From Apodospora peruviana (lineage: Eukaryota > Ascomycota > Sordariomycetes > Sordariales > Lasiosphaeriaceae), in assembly GCA_033439685.1 (NCBI GenBank), contig JAUEDM010000006.1:372001-436000 (forward strand): a stretch of DNA of 64,000 nt, read 5' to 3'. Below are positions 1 to 8,722 of this stretch, piece by piece; position 1 is the stretch's first letter; each line of letters begins with the position of its first letter. The translations under genes and the position numbers were made by a program. The notes beneath the pieces were generated by a model, which worked only from the letters and a program-made list of their open reading frames with translations, was not told the origin of the DNA and ran no database searches.

Positions 1-488
1 AATAATTTTCTAACTACAGAAGTGAAAACTTTATTGCATAACGTTAAAAGTATAATTGACAGCTTTTAAAGTAGTTGAAACTAAAAATGCCGTTGCTGCT
101 ATTACTTCTTGGTATTATATAAAGTAAAGTAATAACTTTATAAATAAACTTCGGCTAAACTTGTAAATTTTTTAGGTATATTTTTAACTACATAAAAAAG
201 CTATTAAAAGTAATATTTTTATTAGTTTTATAATACATTATATATTATAAATGCAGGATAACACATCTAATATACTTAATATACATTCCGTTATTAAGAC
301 GGCTTGAAAGCGCTATGTGAAATAAATATAAATTTCAGAAACTATTGATAAAACTTGGGGAATCCCCGTTTCGTAGTATGCTTTATTTAGCCTTATTATT
401 ATTATCAATATAAAGTTTAAACTAGCTATAATAAATACGGATGTATTACTACTGTTATAAAGGATAAAAAGCGGCTATGTAAGCCAAA
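1..488. repeat. AT-rich degenerate DNA left of the transposon
   Basis: Very AT-rich sequence full of TA, TTAA and ATTA steps with no coding potential on either strand. The composition contrasts with the GC-normal DNA from about 4.8 kb onward and looks like ancient repeat DNA hit by C-to-T mutation (RIP). No recognisable element survives. Confidence 0.6.
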
Positions 489-522
489 GGGGGCACTTGT
501 GGCTTGAGTGGCTTGCAGATCA
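489..522 (+). repeat. left terminal inverted repeat of the pogo-like element
   Basis: Begins with five G and then CACTTGTGGCTTGAG. The first 28 bases are an exact reverse complement of 2316-2343. The match extends six more bases after one A/G mismatch. Confidence 0.9.
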
Positions 523-2248
523 TTCCGTCGTCCGCTTTCGGACCACTTCACAGCCAGAACACCCCATTTCTATTGCACACAACTTCGTCAAACAACATCA
601 ATTTACAAACTGATTTCAATTCTGTATTCAAAATCGATCAAGAATGCCTTCTAAATGACAGTATTCTGAGTCCGACCTTCTTGAAGCTATTGATTGATCT
701 TGCTCGAAAGTCTGGGGAGATCCGCGCACTGGGGAAAAGTATGTAATTCCGTACTCGACTTTGAGAAACCGGTTGGAGAAGACTAAGCCTAGAAATGAAG
801 CCTTTATTCATCTTCAACGTTTGTCCCCCTTCCAGGAAGAAAGACTAGCCGATTGAATCAAGAATCAACAAGCCATACCTAGGGGTTCTGATTATCCACT
901 CGCAGCTCATGATTATTGCTACGCATCTCCTCCGTATCAATGGGGATGAGCGGCCACTTGAAAAGCGATGGATCCAGGGTTTTCTTTGAACGAATAAGTC
1001 TGTGGGAGCCTGCGGGCCAAACGGGTCGATTCGACGAAGTTGACCGGCGCCACAAAGGATATATATAATCGAGGAATTGTTCAAGATGTTCCGGCTTCTT
1101 ATCGTCCAGAAGATCAAGCCGAATACCGGTACAACAAGGATAAAATGGAGATCATGGAAGGCCAGGGGGTTAACGTCATCGTTTTGGGAGACTCAGCATA
1201 CAAAGCAGTGGTTAAAAAACAACCTGGTTCTCGCACCTGGACCACTTTTGTGGAGTGTATCTCGGCTGAGGGGGAAAGCGGTCCAGGAGCAGTGGTTTCC
1301 TCGTCATCTTAAGGATTTCCGTCTTTGGAAGACCCACGCAACAAAAAACGGCTGGACAGACGACAAAACAGGCCTCGAATGGCCGCAGGAGATCTTTATA
1401 CCACTGACTGCACCAGCTGATCCGAAGGACTACCGACTTCTTATTCTGGACGGCCATCACACCCACGTAACGGACAACTACATGCTTTCCTGCTTCCTGG
1501 CCAACATCTACCTAATTTACCTACCTCCCCACAGCTCCCACGTTGTACAGCCTCTCGATTTGGGAAGCTTTTTCGTCCGTCAAACAACACTACCGGGCTT
1601 ATGTTAGTAATGCTGTATTTTACAGAGATGAGACTTTTATGGGGCAGTAGGATGTTGTTATCTTGTATGTATAAGGCTCGAAAAGAAGGGTTACGGCCAT
1701 CAAACTGCCTAGGAGGTTGGCGGGCAACCAGATTGTGGCCACTCAACAAAGATCAAATTACTGTCAAGCCCCTTACTGTTAGAAAACAGTAATAAGCGGT
1801 TTATTCCGACTAAAACTGCCGTGCAAATAAACCCCTTTCCTCAGCTACTCCCCCCCCCCCCCCCCCCCCCAAAGTTCAAGACGACGACGGCTTCTGGAAG
1901 ACTCTCTGTAAGGCCCTAGAGTTGACAAAGGCTTTGGCACAACTAAACATCCACAACAACGGGGATAGAATGCAAAGGGCTTTGTTTAAAAAGCTTGTCA
2001 AAGCTTTTGATGGAAAAGATCTACACTTGGCAATTCTTGACAGAGAAAATCAGGCCCTCAAAGCACATCTGTGGGATTTAGAGCATAAGAAAAGGAGGAA
2101 AGTCCAGGTCAGTCCGAATAAGAAGTTTGCTAGCATTAAGGCAGTTCAGCGAACAAGGGGGGAGGCTGACGACAACAACAATAGTTTTATTGAAGAGAGC
2201 AAGACAGATTTAGTAGATAAGACAGAAAGTTGCATTGTAACTAGTTGA
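504..2248 (+). pseudogene. broken pogo-type DDE transposase
   Basis: Pieces of one transposase lie in order but in different frames. Around 745-860 is a helix-turn-helix-like segment (STLRNRLEKTKPRNEA, then RLSPFQEERLADWI). Around 1040-1300 is the start of the catalytic core (MEGQGVN, KKQPGSRTWTTFVECISA). At 1310-1590 is the core with the second acidic residue in LLILDGHHTHVTD and the third in LPPHSSHVVQPLDLG. At 1922-2248 is the usual charged C-terminus (EHKKRRKVQVSPNKKFASI). Stops and frame changes separate these blocks and a 21-C run interrupts the C-terminal part. The order and motifs are those of fungal pogo/Tigger DDE_1 transposases. No intact reading frame remains. Confidence 0.85.
1850..1870. 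repeat. 21-base poly-C tract
   Basis: Uninterrupted homopolymer of C inside the dead transposase. It is likely a replication-slippage product and a place where assemblies are unreliable. Confidence 0.9.
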
Positions 2249-2309
2249 TTACAGCCTAGAATAGATTGTTTTAAAAAGGGGGTCTCTCACTTACACCCCC
2301 CCTGTTCTC

Positions 2310-2343
2310 TGATCCGCAAGCCACTCAAGCCACAAGTGCCCCC
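2310..2343 (-). repeat. right terminal inverted repeat of the pogo-like element
   Basis: Reverse complement of 489-522 with one mismatch, ending in five C. It marks the right end of the element. Confidence 0.9.
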
Positions 2344-2509
2344 ATTGGATCAATAAGGATTTCTTTTATAGAAAGAGTAATATTTTATTAGTAAATTGTT
2401 AATTTTAGAAAAGAAAACGCGAAAAGTAGATTAAAAACAAAAAGAACATGGCTTTATATAGCTAGAAAAGCTATGAAAAGCAAATATATGTTATTATACT
2501 TGTAAACTG

Positions 2510-3120
2510 AATGCTTTCATACAGTGGTTTTCAGTGGTTCTAACAAGTGAGCAGCATTGTTGATCACTGACTCACAGTGGTGTTGATTATTGTGGGCCTG
2601 TTTCCCCGGTAACATTCAGGAGCCACCGGCGCCACAGAAGGCTCTGGAATTTACAGAGCCTACAACACAGTCTTCAGGGGCTTTCAAGCCCACAGAAGAT
2701 TTTGGTTATTGCCTTTAAAGGTTAATAGACCCATAGAAGGCTCTGGAAGAACAGCGGATTGCTAATTACTGTACTCCAGTTACCCAGAGGCCGACACCTA
2801 TAAGTCAGGCCTGCACCTCTCTCTCTTTTCTCTCCTTATCGTTGAAGAAGGTTGTCAGTGGTCAACTCAAGGATCAAGATCGTGTATTTGAGCCAACAAG
2901 ATTTTGTCTTTACAATAGAACTCTCCCCTCTTGTTTTACAGCGCATAGTTTGTTGTAAAACCCTTGTATCTAAGTTGTATCGCTGATTTACACTTTTTGT
3001 TACAGTGCATAGTTCACTGTATTCTTGTTCTATTGTTACTCCTACAGCTTCCGTACCGCTGTCGCTTTCGCATTACTTTTGCTGTGCAGGCTGTAGGCCG
3101 TACTACGACTGGCATCATAT
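2510..3120. repeat. possible solo LTR or retroelement fragment
   Basis: Less AT-rich than its surroundings and rich in short internal repeats. AGAAGGCTCTGGAA occurs near 2636 and again near 2735, and a TTACAG-x-GCATAGTT motif occurs near 2937 and 3003. A TATAAG sequence followed by a long CT-rich stretch (2800-2850) resembles the promoter layout of fungal LTRs. No coding domain, primer-binding site or paired LTR was found, so the class is uncertain. Confidence 0.3.
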
Positions 3121-3369
3121 TTTATAGAGCTAAAGGTAGCCCTGTTAAAGTAGTTCAGCTTAACAATACTATATTAGAAACCTTTTTTTAAATAAGAAAA
3201 ATAAGGTTTAACTATATAATCATTATAAAAAGGGTAAAAGGCTTGCCAACTTACAATTTTAAAAGAAATAGAAATATTAGGTTGTCTGGCAAAGGATATT
3301 TAGATATCAGCTAAATAAGCATTGTTAGAAGATATTAGCTAGGAAAAGTCCCTTCTGTTATGCCCCGAG

Positions 3370-3530
3370 CCGACTAGGTGGCGCAGCGACAGCGGTTGAT
3401 GCACCAGGCTTGAGTTGAGCAGTACAGTACATAATCCACTATATTCTAAGTCCTGACACTTAGAATTCTGGCGTCCTTTTAAACGGGAGCCTAGCTCAGT
3501 TGGTTGTGAGTCAATTGAGCACGGGTATGA
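3370..3530 (+). repeat. tRNA-like (SINE-like) fragments
   Basis: Two stretches resemble the A box of tRNA genes: GTGGCGCAGCGACAGCGG near 3377 and TAGCTCAGTTGGTTGTGAG near 3491. No convincing B box or full cloverleaf follows either. They could be tRNA-derived SINE debris or chance. Confidence 0.25.
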
Positions 3531-4569
3531 CACTTTCTAAACAATTTTGTATAAAGAAAAAGGTTAATTAATAAACCCATTAATCTTTTTAGTATTTGAA
3601 AAGTTGATAATAACCTCCCGATTATATACGACGATTCGATTCTTAACCATACTTTTAAAGTTAGTATTGAGTATCTAATTACTAACGTAGAAAAGCCTAA
3701 AAACCATATATAAATAAGGTGCGTATGTTAATAGCGAGGAGGGAAATTACAATTCTACTAATAACATTTTAGTAGTATTTGACTTTTTAGTAGTATATGG
3801 ATTGAAGTTGCGGAGCCGAATAATAATATTTGATATAATTTAGGTTTTCTTATTAGATATAAGATGCAAATAGTTGATAATATTGTATTAAAACAGTTTT
3901 ACTTGTATTTTAATGGGGTTTGCTAGCAAATGTAAGTACCTTTTTTTTGGGGAATTAATAGTATTTTGCGAACCAAAGTCCCTGATTAGAATGGTCCACT
4001 TTTAGTCAGATATCGTTTTTAGAGAGTTTCAACAGTCGGCCAATCAATTGACAGTCGGCCGGTCAGTCAATTGATCAATTTAATACGATGTAACAAATAT
4101 AGGGCGGCAAGTATAGAGCGGTACATGTAGGGGGGCAAATATAGGGCGGTGCAGGGTAGTGGTGCGTTTTAAGGTATGATATAGTAGGTATGGAGTAAAT
4201 ACAGTGTATATGTAACAGCGCTTTAGTAGCAGTAATACAGTAACTACATAACATATCATTTAGTGGCCTTTGGAGGGTTAACCATGTTAGCGAGAGTCAC
4301 TACCCTAGCGACGCAAACTATCCTAGTGACATACGCTGTTATCACCTTTAGGACTATTCGAGTACCGCCTTACTGGACTACTTGCCTCCTAGGGGCCCCG
4401 CTCCGGTAGTTAATAAGCTAGTCAGTTGTTAAAGTAATCAATAAAGCAGCTGTTGATTAGTAGTTAATACGCAAACCGATAAGCTAGTTGTTAGTAAGCT
4501 GGCTAATAAAGCTAGCTGTTAACCAGTCATAAAGCAAATTGTAAAGCCAGTTAAAAGTTAGTCAAAAAG

Positions 4570-4672
4570 CTAGCTAAAATATTAGTTAAAATGCTAGCTA
4601 AAATGTTAGTTAAAATGCTAGCTAAAATGTTAGTTAAAATGCTAGCTAAAATGTTAGTTAAAATGCTAGGTA
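4570..4672 (+). repeat. 24-bp tandem repeat array
   Basis: About four copies of a 24-bp unit made of two 12-bp halves, AAAATGCTAGCT and AAAATGTTAGTT. They differ only by C/T changes, as expected of RIP or deamination. Related GCTAGTTGTTAG-type sequence leads into it from about 4420. Confidence 0.85.
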
Positions 4673-4746
4673 ATATAAAAAGTATAGCCTAGGAAGCCCC
4701 CGGCAGGGCCCCCGACGAGCCATCGGAGGTAATAACTCCATGTAAC

Positions 4747-4784
4747 CAACCCCCCAACCCCCCAACCCCCCCCCCCCCCCCCCC
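4747..4784. repeat. C-rich tract with 19-base poly-C
   Basis: Several CCCCCCAA units run into 19 consecutive C (4766-4784). The tract sits almost exactly where AT-rich island DNA gives way to normal-GC DNA. It is not the fungal telomere repeat (TTAGGG/CCCTAA). Confidence 0.85.
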
Positions 4785-6227
4785 TAGGGAAGATAGACTA
4801 GAAAAGCCTGGCTTATAACTATTGTTTAGAGCTTCGATTCATCGCCCACGTTAGGGTACCCAGGGTTACGGCTTATTTCTTTTAGAAAGAAGCCTTCGCA
4901 CGCACAAGAACCATCTTGCTACCTACTTACTTATGGATTCCCTTAACGGTAGTAGCGGAAGGTTATATACTTCGATGGATAACCTGCTTTTGATGTTATA
5001 TCCCCCATTTGCAACGCCATCGTCTTGGCAATGTAAGAGTGAATTTCCAGGTCCTAGAGTGGAGGATCGGACGTCCTTTCAGCCTAGAGCCCATACGAGG
5101 CCCGGGCTCTAAGTAGGGATCCTGGTAGTTTGCCGTTATAGACGCACACATCATCGCCTGCCTAGCCATTACGGGACTCCGACGGACACTTCGTTGGGTT
5201 TTCGGTCGGAGCTGGGCTGTGCAGGACGTTCATTGACGTATATGCCGATTTCGAGTTGTTAGCAGATTCAGCCTAGGATCTACAGGATAAACTTGCGGCC
5301 TTGGAGACAACCAGGAGCCCAATCCAACCCGACTGCGGTATCCGAGTGGGTGGTCATGCTGTTTGCAGCCCATCGCTGGTTTGCCAATTTTACCGTCGCT
5401 GCCAGTGACATACGCCGTGAACGCCCAGCTTGCCCCTGCATAAGGAAACATGATTCTGGCGGTCCTGAATACTAGCTGACCAAGTATATGTAGGCAGCTA
5501 CCTAGGTAGCCTCCATCGTGCTGGGACCTAGCCAATAGGGCTAGCCGCCTCGGGATTGTATGGCCACCCAGCCAGGTGCGAGGTACCGGGGAGGCAATCT
5601 ACTCAAGGGTCGGCGATAATATGGATATCCTCTGGGTTGGGTCGGTGAATAGGTTCAAGTACCCCGCTCGTGTAGGCGAGCTTCTCGACCGAACCGCAGT
5701 ATACCTGCTGCCCACCACCTCCCATGCCCGGAAGTCCCTATGCCCGCCGGCTAATAACGACAGTCAGTCAGTCCCATTGCATTCCCCAGGGACTGGATGC
5801 CCCGCTCTGGGTTAAAGAAAGATATTGCAATAATTCTCCGCACTTTTCTGGGTCTGGGGAAAATGTGGGGAGGGCCGGTCACTGGATGAAGCGAGGTTCC
5901 AGGCCAATCTATCCTCAAATGTCCATGACCGAGGACCAGGGCAAGATGAAAGCTCCAAGCTTGGTGTTAGAGAGCTCCAAGGAACGCCTGAAGCTCCCAT
6001 CCCTTATTTGCCTGTCTGGGCACCTATTTTTCTTGAGTCCCATTTCTTATTAAGGCTTGCTTTCCTGCCCTTGAGAGGATAAGGTAGCAGCTCTGGGCCT
6101 CTTGAGATCTAGTCATCCTCTTGGTAGGCTTAAAGCGCTCTACCAGCCAGGCCTCTATCAGCTTGATCCTCGAGGATCACACACTCATAAGCCCGAAACC
6201 TGCACATTCGGAATTATTCAAGTTGAA
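4785..6227. other. intergenic, no supported gene
   Basis: Normal-GC DNA with only short overlapping reading frames. None has a recognisable domain or clean splice pattern. I looked here for the missing haem-cytochrome domain of the downstream flavoprotein and did not find it. Confidence 0.5.
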
Positions 6228-8514
6228 ATGCATATGCCAACGAAGCTGGCAGCTGCCACAGCAGCTGCATCATTTTGTATGCCCCCGAAGACCCCAAGCT
6301 CTACCTACATCTTAAGTATAGCGGAGATATGATTTGCTAATACCAGACCCCGTGTATCACACCGCAGGGTTGCAGCTCGGCGCTACTCAGACAGCCCCAG
6401 TTTGCGCCAGTGTCTCGTCTAACCAGACGTACGACTATATTGTCATCGGTTCCGGGGCCGGCGGCATCCCAATTGCAGATCGCCTGAGCGAGGCAGGTCA
6501 TACGGTGCTTCTTGTCGAAAAAGGGCCTCCGTCGTCTGGTCGATGGGGCGGAACCATGAAGCCCAAGTGGCTGGATGGGACCAATCTGACCCGATTCGAC
6601 GTCCCTGGACTCTGCAATCAAATCTGGGCCGATCCTGTAGGTGTTTCGTGCACCGATGTTGACCAGATGGCCGGTTGTGTTCTCGGTGGAGGGACCGCCG
6701 TCAACGCTGGCCTGTGGTGGAAGCCACATCCTGCCGACTGGGATACGAACTTTCCCACGGGCTGGCAGAACAAGGATCTGGTCGATGCCACCGACAAAGT
6801 CTTCTCCAGGATTCCGGGCACCACCCATCCCTCCATGGACGGTAAGCGGTACCTTGCGCAAGGCTTCGACATGCTCGGTGGAAGCCTTGGAAAGGCGGGT
6901 TGGAAGTACATTGAGCCCAACGAACACCCTGAGGAGAAGAATCGGACATATGGACACAGCACCTTTATGTACTCGTTTGGAGAGCGAGGCGGACCCTTGG
7001 CAACCTACTTGGTCTCGGCCAACAGCCGCAAGACCTTCACCCTTTGGACAAATACAGTTGCGAAGCGAGTCGTCCGGGCCGGCGGTCACGTCACCGGTGT
7101 CGAGCTGGAGTGCAACGGGGCTGGCCATGCTGGCGTTGTGTCAGTGACTCCCACCACTGGGCGAGTCATCTTGGCCGCTGGCGCTTTTGGAACTCCCAAA
7201 CTCCTTTTCCGAAGTAAGCTGCGGCATTAAACCAAGACAAGGCATAGATGACGGTGTCTAACTATGTTTCACAGGTGGAATCGGACCGACGGATCAGTTG
7301 AACAACGTCAAGAACTCGAGTGACGGCGCGACCATGATCTCGTCCGACTCGTGGATCAACCTTCCCGTGGGCTACAACCTCAATGACCACGTCGGCGTAA
7401 GTTACCAGTTCCTGCTCTGGGGAAACCAGAAGAAATATAAGCTAATACAAGACAGACGGATATCGAAATCGCACATCCCGATGTCGTGTTCTACGACTAC
7501 TACGGCGCATGGAACGCGCCAATCCTCAATGATAGCCAGGTGTACCTCGGTAAGGCGAGACTAGCGGGGTTGCTAACCTTATCCAGTATGGACATGTACT
7601 AACGGTGATCGACTTCACTAGCAAACAGGACCGGTCCTCTCGCCCAAGCGGCTCCCAATATCGGTCCCATTGTGAGTGTGCCCTGGAAGGAGGGTTTTAT
7701 GTACCATGCGCTAATTCATGCTAATCCGTCTTTCAGTTCTGGGAGATTATTACTGGAGCCGACGGTGTCGACCGCCATTTACACTGGCAGGCGCGCGTTG
7801 AAGGGACACTCAACTGTAAGCGCCGAAGCACGAAGAGGCTCTGGCAGAGAGACCAGGACTGACAAGCGGTTGTGTACTTACCTGGATTTAGCCTCGATGA
7901 CTGTCACGCAGTATCTCGGCACTGGCTCCAAGTCGCGAGGACGGATGGTCATCACCAGACAACTCAACACTGTTGTATCCATTCCTCCGTACCTACGCGA
8001 CGAGAACGACAAGAAGGCTGTCATCCAGGGTCTTATCAGCCTCCAGGAGTCCCTCAAGGGCGTGGCTAATTTGACCTGGATTACCCCCAGGGCCAACGTG
8101 ACAGCGGAACAGTTTGTGAATTCGGTGCGTTTGCTCTTAGATAAGCGGTCAAATGATAAATGAGTGTCTGGCTAACTGTATTACAAAGATTCCCGCCATT
8201 CCCTCTCGGCGTGGCTCCAACCACTGGATTGGTATGCCCTCGCCTCCAAGATCTGAGTCACCATAGCCTTGAGCCAGTTACAGCTAACACATACTCCATG
8301 AACAGGAACTGCCAAGATTGGAACTGATGACGGTCGCACTGGGGGCACGTCGGTAGTCGACCTGAACACCAAGGTTTATGGTACCGATAATCTCTTTGTT
8401 GTCGATGCGTCCATCATCCCAGGCATGATCACGGCGAACCCGTCGGCCGCCATTGTTATTCTCTCTGAGCACGCAGCCACCAAGATCCTGGCGCTGCCGC
8501 ACCCAGTCAGCTAG
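6228..8514 (+). CDS. cellobiose dehydrogenase-type GMC flavin oxidoreductase (AA3_1), no cytochrome domain
   Basis: Probably a secreted FAD enzyme oxidising cellobiose or related oligosaccharides. The gene has nine exons: 6228-6276, about 6368-7213, 7275-7396, 7456-7549, 7622-7671, 7737-7815, 7892-8124, 8189-8231 and 8306-8514, giving about 574 residues. All introns keep frame. Exon 1 is inferred: it encodes an Ala-rich signal-like start (MHMPTKLAAATAAASF). An alternative acceptor at 6346 also keeps frame and adds seven residues. The FAD-binding motif (YDYIVIGSGAGGIPIADRL) lies near residue 40, followed by GPPSSGRWGG, GGGTAVNAGLWWKPHPADWD and LPVGYNLNDHVG. The C-terminus has the catalytic RGSNHW histidine and MITANPSAA asparagine. 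These match ascomycete cellobiose dehydrogenases closely. Those enzymes normally carry an AA8 cytochrome domain and linker upstream, which are absent here. Confidence 0.88.
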
Positions 8515-8722
8515 TAGCGTATCTGGTGCTTATTCCGAGCATCTGCCAGTCGCCCGAGACTTGGACAGCAGCGGATGAGCAGAGAAAGTCAGGTAGTACC
8601 TAGGCAGTTACGAGATGGCGAAAAGAGAAAAATATTATTAAGTTGAAACTGTGAAGCTCCTAGAAGCTCTCACATGTAGATGGATGGGAGCCTAGATACA
8701 ACCGTGCCTAGGTCCTCACCAG
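8515..8722. other. short convergent intergenic spacer
   Basis: About 200 bp between the stop of the flavoprotein gene (plus strand) and the stop of the glycosidase gene (minus strand). It holds only 3' flanking sequence. Confidence 0.6.

Larger units (their letters stand above)
489..2343 (+). mobile_element. pogo/Tigger-like DNA transposon, non-autonomous remnant
   Basis: An element of about 1.86 kb bounded by 34-bp terminal inverted repeats (489-522 and 2310-2343, one mismatch). It encloses remnants of a DDE_1-type transposase. The length matches fungal pogo/Fot1-class elements, which are usually near 1.9 kb. The interior is clearly richer in GC than the AT-rich DNA on both sides, so it probably inserted after that DNA had decayed. 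A TA target duplication is not clear at the outer ends. The transposase is broken by stops and frame changes and by a 21-C homopolymer at 1850-1870, so it should not be autonomous. Confidence 0.85.
2344..4765. repeat. AT-rich, RIP-like repeat island
   Basis: About 2.4 kb of AT-rich DNA with no believable gene. It mixes degenerate repeats (see the entries at 2510-3120, 3370-3530 and 4570-4672) with short GC-richer patches. At 4105-4150 short units resembling ATATAGGGCGG recur. I read it as mutated transposon debris. The underlying families could not be named. Confidence 0.6.

Noticed and set aside
4747..4784. Telomere repeat at the AT-rich end
   Set aside because: Units are CCCCCCAA and poly-C, not CCCTAA, and flanking DNA continues on both sides.
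4785..6227. Hidden AA8 cytochrome exons upstream of the flavoprotein
   Set aside because: Translations of all frames lack the GWAGIAWGG-type and GIH-type motifs seen in the real AA8 gene at 63 kb.
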